From Brachynemurus nebulosus (lineage: Eukaryota; Arthropoda; Insecta; Neuroptera; Myrmeleontidae): a stretch of 64,000 nt of DNA. Positions 35,127-46,132 of this stretch are shown in pieces; positions within the stretch are counted from its first letter, which is position 1, and the number at the start of each line of letters is the position of its first letter. Under the pieces are notes generated by a model, which saw nothing but the letters and a program-made list of their open reading frames with translations, did no database searches and was not told the origin of the DNA. Made by a program: the position numbers and the translations under genes. The DNA is taken from the NCBI GenBank assembly GCA_035578155.1, contig JAPWDM010000023.1:1488001-1552000 (forward strand), in the 5' to 3' direction.

Positions 35127-36743
35127 GGTAAGACCACCAGTAGCCGTCTTTGACCTAATAGCCGTCAAGTTTCAGTAAAATGATAAATATTAAGATAATA
35201 AGCAAGCATATATTTCTTGTGTTTCCTGCTACACGTTCTGGAAAGTATGCCCAACCGTTAGTCCATTTATGGTAGCATTCAGTTAGCATTAAATATAATA
35301 ACGACTCATTTGAAAGTTAGCGTTTGTAGAATTTGCATATATTCACTAAAAGTTAAGTTTTAGCTAAGGTACACACTAATTTAATTTTACTGTAATTTTG
35401 GTTTAACGAATAATTAGTTATATTTTTTTATTTTTTGAGGTTTATTATGGATTAAATTTTGTTAAAAAATAGATTTTTAGGCCAGAAAACCTAACAGAAA
35501 TTTATTATCTTTGAAGGGGGATACTGGTATATAAAATACAGGCATTTTCCAATAACCGTTATAGTGACGGTTATTGGGGTAACAAATTGTATTTGAAAAA
35601 AGGATACATATTCTCGTATGTTTTTTACACTAAAATTTTAAAATCTGGATTATATTCACAACAATACGGTAAAGCTACTGACCAGTACCCGTCATTATTT
35701 TCTGTAACAATTAAATTTTAGTAGTCCTTATAAATTAATATCGGATACTGGTACCCTATAGTAACGGTTTTTGGTACCGTCTTTTTTGTAGGTAAATTTC
35801 AATATAAAATACAGTAATGAAGCTTAAATAAATGCTTTCGATATGCTATTCGTTAAAAAAAATGCCGATGTCTATATCGTAGTCAAACAATTTCGTATAT
35901 CACAGATAATTGTCAGACCACATTGTCAGATAAATTAAAAGAAAAGTAGTCCATATTATGCAAAAAGTGCCTCCACAATTATTTTAACCAACAAAGCAGA
36001 TGAAAACATAGTAAAGTGAATGATATACTTGAATGAAACTGTGATCCTTAACTGCTAAGGAATGTACAAAAACAGCATTTATGGATATTATGGATAATGC
36101 TTCAGAAGAATTAGCATCACGGATGGTTATACTAAAGTAAAAGAGGATTAAGAATCAGTTCAGTGTCAATAAGCAATATATCTGCAGGAATTGTAGAAAG
36201 GAAATAACAGAATCAAATAATTTTTTTTAAATAAAGCTTTATCCTTAAGTATTTTAATTATATAGCTCAGTTGTTTAAGATTAATCATATTCTAAAGAAT
36301 GACGGATACTGGGTCTCTCCTCTGACGGATACTGGAACATCGTTAATTTTTTATTGACAGGTACTGGTACACCACACTTTTTCCTTTATTTTATTTTATT
36401 TAATATATGTAAATAATAAACAAATATTTTACTTTGCAAAATACCACTTTTATTTTTGAAACTGTAACAATATTGTTTCAAAAATAAAAGTGATATTTTG
36501 CAAAGTAAAATATTTGTTTATTATTTACAAATATGAAATACCATAAATTAACGCTCAAATCTATTAATATTTTTTAATATATTTATTATAAAAATATTCA
36601 AATAAATTAAAATATTCCTGAAAGATCATAAAATTCTCTTTCGTTTTAGTTTTACTGTTGGTTATTTCGTATAATTATAAACGAAAAAATTTAATGTAAA
36701 GTCCTGCTCATGTCTTAACATGACGGCTACTGGTGCTCTTACC
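35127..36743. mobile_element. TIR element with iterated GACGGNTACTGG motif
   Basis: The left end GGTAAGACCACCAGTAGCCG and the reverse complement of the right end (GGTAAGAGCACCAGTAGCCG) match. The motif GACGGNTACTGGT or its complement recurs near 35520, 35567 (in the hairpin 35549-35577), 35672, 35743, 35762, 36301, 36321 and 36357. The interior is non-coding and includes the palindrome 36405-36533. TAA/TTA flanks are symmetrical, so the target duplication is unclear. Confidence 0.65.
36405..36533. repeat. Palindrome from the 24312-24412 repeat family
   Basis: ATATGTAAATAATAAACAAA...TTTTTGAAAC (36405-36462) is mirrored by GTTTCAAAAA...TTTATTATTTACAAATAT (36475-36533). The right arm continues to about 36590 with sequence matching 24312-24412 in reverse. 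Confidence 0.8.
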
Positions 36744-37018
36744 TTACTCGATCTTTTTTTTAAAATTTCAAAAACCATAATTTTGATGTGAAAAATCGGA
36801 AAGTTGAAGGTGTTCATAAATTTCCGATACTACCTTTTTCCTTTTTTCACAAAATCGGAATTGTAAAAACGACAAAAAAATTACATGTAAAAATTGAAAT
36901 CACATTTCCTGAAGGAATTTGATAAAAATAACGTGCATATTAAAAAAGGGTGAACACCACTAGTATCTATATAAAATCAATATGATCATATAAAATTTAC
37001 GAATTCGAGATTGTAGAC

Positions 37019-37094
37019 GATCTGAAACTGGGGGCCGCATTTTTGGAGTTCCAGGATCGCATTTGGCTCGCGGGCCGCACTTTCAGAACCCTTG
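37019..37094 (-). mobile_element. hAT-type terminus relic
   Basis: GGCTCGCGGGCCGCACTTTC followed by AGAACCCTTG; the reverse complement starts CAAGGGTTCTGAAAGTGCGG, the form of a known class of hAT ends (CARGGGTTCT...GCGGCCCGC). No partner end was found nearby. Confidence 0.5.
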
Positions 37095-38149
37095 TTTTAA
37101 AGCGAAACTACAGCAAAGTTTTTGTAACTCTGCAGTATTACAATAAGAATACAGATATGTATATATAATAAAAATGGTCCTACAAAAAACGGTGTACGGA
37201 AATTTGCGGACACATGATATTCACGGAAATTTGCGGATAGTAAGGGTTTTTACTACCTGAAACTAACCTGTCAAGATTACAGGCCTATTTGAGCTGCGAA
37301 GATTTGTGGACACTTTCGTTTTTTTTTTTTACTTTTAAAATTTGCTAAAATAGGGCAAACGCCCTGAATGAATTTAATTGTATTAGCTTGGAAAACCCAA
37401 CATATTCCGTCTTTGTTTATACATCTTAAAAGTTGGCAAAATATTAATATTATTTTATAGGGACTGCAAAAAACAGTTTCATCGAAAATACATAACTTAA
37501 AGCGCTAAAAACCTCACGATTTGCTTAGAAGATAAGGTATTCAACTACACATGAGAACATTTTATTTCATTTTTCTAATATTATGAAAATTCTGAAACAT
37601 ACGTCTGTAAATGATACAATAACTTATATTCTTATACAATGCACTGATTAAATGCTTAAAAACCATTAAAAATTAATTTTTTGAAAGAAAGTTATTATAG
37701 TTAATGTTTTTTCTTACTTTCTCTTGCTTTTGATTTACATTATGAATGGAATTTTTTTCAAAAACCGCATAAAAAAAATCATACAAAAAAAGACAGAATA
37801 AAAATAGGTTTTGCTGTAATTAAACATTTTTAGCTGTGTCAACAAATTTTCTTGTATCTAAATATAATATTCCTATAGTAAAATGAGCAATTTGGTTTAG
37901 TTTCTAAATTCTCAAAAATTTATAAAATATTATCACACATTCAATCAAACCTTCTTTTTTTATGATTTCGTAGTTCTGATAACGAAATCATTATAAGATC
38001 GGTCTGTTTGTCTCCACTTTTATAAACTACAGGGCCATGACATTAAAAATTTTTTTTTATCGAGGGGTTATTTTTAAAAAAAATTTATTTATTATTGTTA
38101 ACTCAGTTAAAAAAGTTCGGATAATCATATTATGAATAAATTAAGGGTC

Positions 38150-38870
38150 TTGTGAAGTTCGCACACCGAATGTGAGAAATTTAAATTTTTTTTAGAGTTC
38201 TGGCATCCTTATGAATAGTTCTAGAGTTCCCTATACATCTTTTAAATAGTTCCGATGCTTTAGTACCAAAAAATCAACTTTAAAAATTAGGTGTGCCAAC
38301 TTCACGCAGCGCACCGAATCGTAAAAATCAATTATTTTTTTAGAGTTCTGGCATCCTTATAAATAGTTCTAGAGTTCCCTATACATATTTTAAATAGTTC
38401 CGGTGATTTAGTATCAAAAAATCAAATTAAAAAATTGGGTGTGTCAACTTCACGCAGCGCACCGAATCGTAAAAATTAATTCTTTTTTAGAGTTCTAGCA
38501 TCCTTATGAATAGTTCTAGAGTTTCCTATACATATTTTAAATAGTTCCGATGATTTAGTACCAAAAAAACAACTTTAAAAAATTAGGTGCGCCAACTTCA
38601 CGCAGCGCACCTAATTGTAAAAATCAATTATTTTTTTAGAGTTCTGGCATCCTTATTAATAGTTCTAGAGTTCCCTATACATATTTTAAATAGTTCCGAT
38701 GATTTAGTACCAAAAAATCAACTTTTAAAAATTAGGTGTGCCAAGTTCACGCAGCGCACCGAATCGTAAAAATCAATTATTTTTTTAGAGTTCTGGCATC
38801 CCTATGAATAGTACTAGAGTTTCTATAAATATTTCAAATAGTTCCGATGATTAAGTACCAAAAAATAAAG
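38150..38870 (+). repeat. Tandem array of 148-bp units, left arm
   Basis: GAGTTCTGGCATCC recurs at about 38195, 38343, 38490, 38639 and 38788 (period 147-149). Each unit has CTAGAGTTCCCTATACAT, ATAGTTCCGATGATTTAGTA and CACGCAGCGCACCGAATCG. A 60-residue frame here is one reading of the unit. Confidence 0.9.
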
Positions 38871-39639
38871 TTATATGTGTATTAAAATTAAATTTTATAT
38901 AAAATTTTTTTCTAAGTTCTGATTGGTGTGATGAAAGTTCTGAATGATGCTCCAAGAGTGCTACAGAAAAACGCTTCAAAAAAACATATATTTATTTAAA
39001 AAGTAATTATCTTACAGGAAAGTCATATGACTTTTCTGCAGAACTTTTGAAGCGCTATTTAGAACTCAGCCTAGATTAACCAGCGCCTGTAAAAAAGGAT
39101 TTCCACATAAAAAATGGATATCAGAATTTCCAAAACCAATTGTTTACTTAGAATTATCTGAACTACAACAATCAATATTTGTATGTTAGAAGTAAACTTA
39201 GTTAAAAAATGAGTTTTTCTGGTATTGATCATCGGAACTATTTAAAATATGTGAAGGGAACTTTAGAACTAATTGTAAGGATGCCATAACTCTAAAAAAA
39301 TTTGAATGTTCTTACATTCGGTGTGCCAACTTCTCAGAACCGTTAACTTTTGATTGTTAAGAATTTCGTTAACTTTCAAAGTAATTGCCTATTTTATACT
39401 CAAGCGTCTAACCGTTTTTCTGTAGAACTCTTGGAGCATCATTCAGAACTCTTATTAGGCCAACCAGAACTTGGAAAAAAAAATCACATAAAATTTCATT
39501 GTCATATATTTGATTTTCAAAAACCGATTTTATACTCCTAATTACCAGAACTATTGATATTTTTGGTAAAGAACTCTAAGACTATTATTAAGCTAGCTAG
39601 CTGAAGTTAAATTTTTGGTAATTAATCATCGGAACTATT

Positions 39640-40315
39640 TAAAATATGTATAGGAAACACTAGAACTATTCATAAGGATGCTAGAACTCTAAAAAAATAA
39701 TTGATTTTTATGATTCGGTGTGCTGTGTGAAGTTGGTACATCTAATTTTTGAAATTGATTTTTTTGGTACTAAATCATCGGAACTATTTAAAATATGTAT
39801 AGGGAACTCTAGAACTATTTATAAGGATGCCAGAACTCTAAAAATATTATTTATTTTTACGATTCGGTGCGCTGCCTGAACTTGGCACACCTAATTTTTA
39901 AAAGTTGATTTTTTGGTACTAAATCATCGGAACTATTTAAAATATGTATAGGGAACTCTAGAATTATTAATAAGGATGCCAGAACTCTAAAAAAATAATT
40001 GATTTCTACGATTCGGTGCGCTGCGTGAAGTTGGCACACCTAATTTTAAAGTTGATTTTTTGGTACTAAATCATCGGAACTATTTAAAATATGTATAGGG
40101 AACTCTAGAACTATTGATAAGGATGCCGGAACTCTAAAAAAATAATTGATTTTTACGATTCGGTGCGCTGCGTGAAGTTGGCACACCTAATTTTTAAAGT
40201 TGATTTTTTGGTACTAAATCATCGGAACTATTTAAAATATGTATAGGGAACTCTAGAACTATTCATAAGGACGCCAGAACTCTAAAAAAAATTTGGAGTT
40301 CTCACATTCGGTGTG
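39640..40315 (-). repeat. Tandem array of 148-bp units, right arm (inverted)
   Basis: The reverse complement of the left-arm unit, with GGATGC(C/T)AGAACTCTAAAA near 39675, 39825, 39975, 40123 and 40270. Units within one arm resemble one another about as much as they resemble the other arm. Confidence 0.9.
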
Positions 40316-41119
40316 CCAACTTCACAGAACCTAAATTAAGAGCTAATTTTAATCTTAAATAAAAGCAAAAAATATTTTATCCTGAGAATTATGAAAATCA
40401 AGCAAAATCATGACTTGGAGGGTGTGTAAAACGAACTTGTCGATTTTTTCCTTTTACTATATTCTAAATGAATATGTAAAAAAATAAAAGTGTCCGCAAA
40501 TCTCCGCTATTCAAATATGTAGATAATCTTACCCGCTCAATCTCAGGTAATAAATAACAACTATAACTGTCCGCAAATTTCTGACATTCCAAAAAACAAC
40601 AATCAGTACAAAAATTTTAAAAATGTCGCCATCTGCAATTATTGAGACCCCCTTTCAAAATTAATTTTTTTCAGCTTTCCGTGTCTTCATTAGCTATATA
40701 AAAAAATTTTTAAATTATCCAAATCGTAATTTTGTCAAAGCTTACCAATATACATGCGTATTAAAGTAATACGTACCTGAAACAAAAAAAGAAAATTTAT
40801 TATAAAAATTTCAAACAAAAAAAAAAAAATTCGTAAAATTAATAATAATATATAATAATTTTCCATCAATGCCATGCAAAATATTTTTTTAAAAAAAATT
40901 TAAGTTTGATGTAAATATGTATGAACTTAAAAGCATACATTAAAATCATATAGAAGTTGATATATATTATTTGTGAATGAGAAATTTCGATAAAAGTATT
41001 ATTCAGTACCCATTGTATTATATTATACCCAATGACGCTTATAATATAATTATAAGATTTTATCAATAATGAAAAGTGTAATATACGGTCGATTAGACGA
41101 TAACGTGCACATACAATTT

Positions 41120-41175
41120 GTATGTATGTATGTATGTATGTATGTATGTATGTATGTATGTATATATGTATGTAC
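41120..41175 (+). repeat. (GTAT)n microsatellite
   Basis: About 13 GTAT units with one ATAT interruption near 41162. The open frame starting MYVCMYVC is its translation. Confidence 0.95.
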
Positions 41176-41242
41176 TTTGTTATTCATTTTATTGGCTCCA
41201 TAGACGAATTTCTATTTTGTGATAATATTGTCATTTTATTAA

Positions 41243-41944
41243 GGTACCGTCACAGTGTGATTCTGGCGAAAAGTAGTCAATTTTCACAATTTTTTTTCGA
41301 ATGGATAGGATGGGGGAATGGGGATGAATTTTTTTTGCGATTAATACCACTATTTGATAATACAAAAATATTTTTTTCATTTTTATTTATTTTTTATAAT
41401 TATTATAATTTTTTGAAAAAAGTGTCTTTAAAAAAGGCAGAAATTCGGTGCCCACGATTGCGGCCGCAATTTTTATCCGAAAAAGAAATCAATTAGATTA
41501 TCAATCTGTAGGTAAGCCGCTATGTTCCTATGGGAGCTTTTTTTTTCTTTGAAATTTGAAAAAATGGCGACGGTTTGAATTAAAGTACAAATTTTTTTAC
41601 AGTTTTCCACGTGAAAAAATAGAAAGATTTCAAAAGAAAAAAAAAGCTCGCATAGAACATAGCGGCTTACCTACAGATTGATAATCTATTAGATTTTTTT
41701 TTTCGGATAAAAACTGCGGCCGCAATCGTGGGCACCGAATTTCGGCCTTTTTTAAAGACACTTTTTTCAAAAAATTATAATAATTATAAAAAATAAATAA
41801 AAATAAATTAAAAAATTTTTTTGTATTATCAAATAGTGGTATTAATTGTAAAAAAAAATTCATCCCCATTCCCCCATCCTATCCATTAGAAAAAAAATTA
41901 TGAAAATTAACTACTTTTCGACAGAATCACACTGTGATGATACC
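41243..41944. mobile_element. TTAA-flanked palindromic MITE
   Basis: TTAA lies at 41239-41242 and 41945-41948. The ends GGTACCGTCACAGTGTGATT and GGTATCATCACAGTGTGATT (reverse complement of the right) open arms of about 300 bp that include GATGGGGGAATGGGGATGAA and CGGTGCCCACGATTGCGGCC. Frames of 124 and 79 residues on opposite strands read the same arm twice (both contain FFFY-like runs and CPRLRPQFLSEK). TTAA is the piggyBac target, but these ends do not start with CCY, so the assignment is tentative. Confidence 0.75.
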
Positions 41945-42008
41945 TTAATAACCTTTGTTTTCGGTGTTAAATTATTCATACATATACCATTTTTATATAT
42001 TTAAACAG

Positions 42009-42968
42009 CTAGGCCGGCCTGGTCCACCGGGACACCGGGACGGATCCCGGTGCGCCCTCCTCCTGGCAGAGGATCGGCGCCCTCGCCCCCAGACGTTACA
42101 TAAATATAAGTTTCAATTAAATATTACTGCATTAAAAATATTTGTTTGTGCTGCCTTTTCTAGTATTTTTATTCAGAGTCACCATTCAATTTTTTGTGAT
42201 TGTTATTGCAACGGTCCAATAGCTAGTGCTATCGAGTCGAGGTAGTCTTGTCACATTCTTGGGAAAAAACACCCTGGCAAAGATAATAATATTCTTGTAT
42301 CAGAGATGAAAAGACAGATTTCTGAAGAGATAAAAAAAGCTTGTAAATATTCAGTTATGATGGACACTACAATTGACATTTCATCTAATAACCAGTGCTC
42401 ATTTGTCTTGAGATACTCTCTGATATTGTAGAAAGACTAGTGGCTTTGAAATACGTTCAGTCTACAACTGGCCAGGGTTTGTTCATAACATTGAAGCACG
42501 TTTTAGAAGACCTCAACGTACTTATAGAGAATTGCATAGCAAATGCATTTGATGGAGCCTCAAACATGAGTGGGCAGTACAATGGCCTAACAGCAAAGCT
42601 ATCAGAGGAAATACCTAACCACCTTCAAAAACCAGATTTCAAACTGGAAGCTATTGGTGCAACAAGGTGGAAAAGACGAAGTGATGCAACAATGAAAATA
42701 TATGGGAGAGTTAATGACTGGATTGATGTCCAGTTATCTAACACAGAACACAAACCACCAAAGCTAGATAACTTGGATTTAGTTGTGGCACTGTTTAAAA
42801 TATCCGAATCGGCTGAGTTCAACTTAAAGGTGACAATGATGCAATTGGTAATATTAAATACTTTGTAATTCACACTTTTTTACAATAAATTATGTTAATT
42901 GAGTTTGAACCTGCATTACAATTTGAGAGTCAGTCCACCGCCCTTTAAGGTTACCCAGGCCGGGCCTG
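42009..42968 (+). mobile_element. hAT element with 8-bp TSD and transposase remnant
   Basis: The target duplication TTAAACAG is perfect at 42001-42008 and 42969-42976. The GC-rich ends CTAGGCCGGCCTGG and CAGGCCCGGCCTGG (reverse complement of the right end) are diverged TIRs. A GC-rich subterminal tract (42030-42095) precedes a frameshifted transposase fragment (42240-42868). Total length 960 bp, far shorter than an autonomous hAT. Confidence 0.85.
42240..42868 (+). pseudogene. hAT transposase fragment (DUF4371 / zinc-finger MYM1-like)
   Basis: A remnant of a DUF4371-type hAT transposase. The first frame, ending at 42431, reads PGKDNNILVSEMK, ISEEIKKACKYSVMMDTT (the conserved DTTIDIS region) and CSFVLRYSL, then meets a stop. 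The reading continues in another frame from about 42422: DIVERLVALKYV, STTGQGLF, NAFDGASNMSGQYNGL and GATRWKRRSDA. These phrases are typical of the catalytic part of the family, around the first and second acidic residues. Sequence between IPNH and the ATRW motif is missing compared with family members, and the C-terminal dimerisation region is absent. With a frameshift, an internal deletion and no zinc finger it cannot be functional. It lies inside a hAT element with its own TSD. Recognition is by memory of the family, not by search. Confidence 0.8.
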
Positions 42969-42976
42969 TTAAACAG

Positions 42977-43428
42977 TATACATTTTGTAAACATATGTGG
43001 TGGTGGAAGCTATCCATGTGTAATTCTATTGTTTACAGAAAATAAGTAGTCTTAAGTTGTGAAAAACTAGAGCCACCTGAGGAACCCTAACTTAATGTGT
43101 GTCGAATATGCACTTCATAAATTTTTTAAACTTTTTAAAGTTTCAAGTAGGTATACCCAATTTCAAATACAATTGAATATGAGTCATCTTTAACGAATTA
43201 AATAATTCTTTTATTCGAAACAAATCGATCTATTCTTTTCTAAAAATAAACTACAAATTTAAAATTTACGCAAGTGTAATAATAAAAGAGATAAAGCCAA
43301 AAAAACGGAAATTCCTTTAAATTCATAAGTGATGAATCATGGTTAAATTTAAGTGAAATGGATTATTAAATTTAAACAGAGAGCACATTTCTTTGAAGGT
43401 TTCATAATACATTGCAAATCCAGAATAA
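42977..43428. other. AT-rich intergenic sequence, nothing recognised
   Basis: No bounded repeats or coding motifs recognised. Confidence 0.4.
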
Positions 43429-43559
43429 TATCCCTGTCGCAGCATCCTGCATAACATAGCGAATTTCCGTTTATAAAAATTAGTTTTTCTCGGAAACTAG
43501 TTGACATAGAATTATAGGATAAAGACCTTTTTTATGTAATTTTTTCTCCTCTTTTAAAG

Positions 43560-43561
<2 letters not shown>

Positions 43562-43620
<59 letters not shown>
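43562..43620. repeat. (TA)n microsatellite at a non-core position
   Basis: It begins right after CTCTTTTAAAGGG, where other family copies read CTCTTTTAAATGRTGTAAAA. The tract therefore seems to have arisen from or replaced the GTGTAAAA segment of block 1. Confidence 0.85.
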
Positions 43621-44100
43621 GTCCGCGCGACGATAAATTTCGCAAAAATTTTTGAATAAGTGGAAATTTTCGCAAAAAACTAATTTTTTGCAAGAACAAA
43701 AACCATATTCCTGACATCCGCCGTGTCTGGTTGAAGAACTCATCCAAGGGTTTGGGACCTCCAATGTTTTCACCAAATTTCGTAAATATTGGATACTTCG
43801 TTCGAGAGTTATCGTCGCGCGGACATATATATATATATATATATATAAATTTTTTTCCAAGTCCGTGGACCAAAAAAAGAAACCGAAAAAATTTCGGAAA
43901 TTTTTTTCAGTGTACTTACTAGGATTGAGCGATACACGTTGCTTTGAAAAATTTTTCATCGCAAGATCTGAAAACTAGAAACTCCAGCTTTAAATTGCTT
44001 TGCTTACGACTCCGATACGACCATTTTTTACGAAGATACAGCCATTCGAAAACTCGCTAAAAATTTGGAATTTTTTTTTATCCTTTAATTTTTTCCGCTA

Positions 44101-44101
<1 letters not shown>

Positions 44102-44162
<61 letters not shown>
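44102..44162. repeat. Compound (TA)n(GA)n microsatellite
   Basis: 15 TA units directly followed by 16 GA units. It separates unknown sequence from block 2 of the Helentron-like copy. Confidence 0.95.
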
Positions 44163-44167
<5 letters not shown>

Positions 44168-44279
44168 TATTATCGGTTTCTATGGACCTCAGGACAAATT
44201 TCTGTCATATAATCCCGGACTCAATTCGCATTATGACAGTGGCTGTAATATATGATTTTTTTGATTCGAAAATTCGCTA

Positions 44280-45513
44280 GAAAAGAAATACATATCAGCC
44301 AGCATTAAAAGAATGATTTTGAAAACAAAACCCGCAATTCGCTTCCGATTTCATCATTCTATTATTATCTCATTCAGCATCTCTAACGCACTGAATAATT
44401 CTGATGTAAACTTGATGACGTGATCAAATTAAAAAGAATTCTTTTTTCTCAAATTAAGCCTTAAGAAAGCGATTGGTTAAAACAGGATAATTTAAGTGTA
44501 AACTTTTCATTTTTGTTATAAAACTGGCGAAATTTCTCTTAGAAATGTGTCGGATTCAACCGAAGTCATTTTTCTAACGGTCTCACGTGCGTAATTTTAG
44601 TAAAAATGAAACAACTACTTCAAAGACCTATAATTCCCTTCCAATTTCATCACTCTATTTTTTTTTTTACGATTTTTAAATTAGTGAAAAATTTTAGTAA
44701 ACTTGAAGGTGTTATGAAATGAAGGTTTGGGAGAAAATAAGGCCCCTCATGGAAACCACTTGTGTCCATGTTTGGTTCTTGTCGTACTTTTTCAAAAATA
44801 TCAAGACTAAAAGTAAGTACCAACTTTGCAAGACCAAGTGTAGGGACAAAGTTATACACAACCAAAATTAAGACTATAGTAAAAAATAGTCTTCAGTTTA
44901 CTTTATTAACATATATTTAAACATACTACTTGCATGTTATCTTTCCAAATATGTATGCATACATCTCTGCATACATAATATGTATTAACTAAAATACAAA
45001 ATAACTATCTTAATGTATACTTGGATGACCTAATTTCCGTGTTGATAATTAATACTAATTATATTTATCATATAAAATACATATTAAGTTCTATATAAGA
45101 AAATTTATGACACGAAATATAACATAAAATGAACTCATACGCGGGTAAATAAGTATTTTCTTTGTTTATTATTAAAATGGAAAAAAAACAACAAAAAATT
45201 AATATTTATGTGAATTGCTAGAAAAGTAAAATGAATGAAAATTCCTTAAAATTTAATTAATTTTAATTGGTAGTTATATAACAAGAGGGGGGAGGAGAAT
45301 AACGCATACTAATGGTTGTAAATTTATTATACTTAAATGATAATATCTGTAGTATTATGATATACAGTGGTACAGTGTGTCACAGCGAAACCCAAACATA
45401 TTCGTATGCAAACATGAATACATTTTCCAAAATAATGGGCAAGATAACTCCGACAATTTTTATCCGACTGATTTGAAATTTTACCTGAGGCTTCTTAGTT
45501 AAATTATCTACGG
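44280..45513. other. AT-rich intergenic sequence, nothing recognised
   Basis: Weak internal similarity between about 44330-44370 and 44620-44660 (CCCGCAATTCGCTTCC / CCTATAATTCCCTTCC, then TTTCATCA). Otherwise no structure recognised. Confidence 0.35.
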
Positions 45514-46132
45514 CAGTATAGACCAATACCTCAATTTGCGTCGTTTCCAAAAACACGACGCGAATTGAAATGACGCAAAGTGAATTATGATTTTCTATAG
45601 TAAAACCATGTAAAGATCGAAGATAGGTTTCAAGGTTACGAAAATACTACTTTTTACAAAGAAAATTGAACAAAGTAAACATTTAAAAAACAAAAATAAT
45701 ATAGAATTTTATTACATACATACAAAAAACAAAAAGAAAAACAGATTCATTTAAAACGAAATAAAATAATCAATTAATTTATAAAAACAAAGTAAAAATT
45801 AATCACTGTCTGATGAGTCCATAGTGGCTGTTGTCGTAAGTCGGCTTTCTTTCACAAAAAATTGGTCCAATGTTTGCTGGATAGCTTTTTTTTCAACGTA
45901 AAATAAATTTCCTTGTAGCAATTGATATTCATACCTACCGCCGGGGACACTTTAAAACTTCTTCCAAGAAAATTTCAAAAAATTTCGAAAAAAAAATTAA
46001 AGACTCGAACCCAAAAGCAACGCAGCTTCGAAAATCTAACGACGCACAGTGAAAATTAGTACTAATTCAGTAGCGACGCAACTTCGAAAAACGCAAAGCG
46101 AAACGACGCAAAGCGAGGTATTGGTGTATACG
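45514..46132 (-). mobile_element. Pogo/Tigger-like deletion derivative
   Basis: The left end CAGTATAGACCAATACCTC then AATTTGCGTCG, and the reverse complement of the right end CGTATACACCAATACCTC then GCTTTGCGTCG, are near-identical TIRs. The CAGTATA start recalls Drosophila pogo, and the ACCTCGCTTTGCG segment recalls Tigger ends. A transposase C-terminus remains at 45799-45950. No TA duplication is preserved at the edges. About 620 bp. Confidence 0.6.
45799..45950 (-). pseudogene. C-terminal transposase remnant, pogo/Tigger type
   Basis: On the minus strand the frame reads GRYEYQLLQGNLFYVEK, then KAIQQTLDQFFVKESR, and ends in the acidic tail MDSSDSD followed by a stop at 45799-45801. A Q-T-[LI]-D-x-F-F patch followed by an acidic tail is seen at the C-terminus of many Tigger/pogo transposases. 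The catalytic DDE domain and CENP-B-like DNA-binding domain are absent; upstream the frame breaks near 45960 at what is probably a deletion junction. TIRs on both sides fit a deletion derivative of an autonomous element. The assignment is moderate because the peptide is only about 50 residues. Confidence 0.5.

Larger units (their letters stand above)
37196..40592. mobile_element. 3.4-kb foldback element with tandem arrays in its arms
   Basis: Outer arms share an iterated motif (A)CGGAAATTTGCGGACA, near 37196, 37226 and 37297 on the left and inverted near 40490 and 40568 on the right, with TACCTGARA between copies. The inner arms hold inverted arrays of a 148-bp unit (38150-38870 and 39640-40315), plus further inverted flanks around TTCTGAATGATGCTCCAAGA (about 38930 and 39430), converging near 39.2 kb. 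The left arm has about 0.75 kb of extra single-copy DNA (37340-38110). This matches the architecture known for Drosophila FB elements, though sequence homology to FB is not claimed. No coding frame was recognised. Confidence 0.7.
43429..44279 (+). mobile_element. Rearranged Helentron/HINE-like element with three TA tracts
   Basis: The 5' end TATCCCTGTCGCAGCATCC and subterminal TAGCGAATTTCC are followed by block 1, which is interrupted by (TA)n at 43562-43620 at a position other copies lack. After CGAGAGTTATCG there is a second TA tract (43825-43847), then unrelated or inverted sequence. Block 2 begins after a third tract, (TA)n(GA)n at 44102-44162, and ends in a hairpin TTCGAAAATTCGCTA. The motif GTCCGCGCGACGATA at 43621 mirrors TATCGTCGCGCGGAC at 43810. 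One rearranged element or two fused copies. Confidence 0.6.

Noticed and set aside
38587..40039. Similar 60-residue frames at 38587 (+) and 39857 (-)
   Set aside because: Both read the 148-bp tandem unit of the foldback element; no independent coding evidence.
41122..41869. Two opposite-strand frames ending in the same peptide (…CPRLRPQFLSEK)
   Set aside because: They are the two arms of one palindromic MITE (41243-41944), not two genes.
42977..43428. Continuation of the hAT transposase beyond the element
   Set aside because: The right TSD TTAAACAG at 42969 closes the element, and no further similarity is seen.
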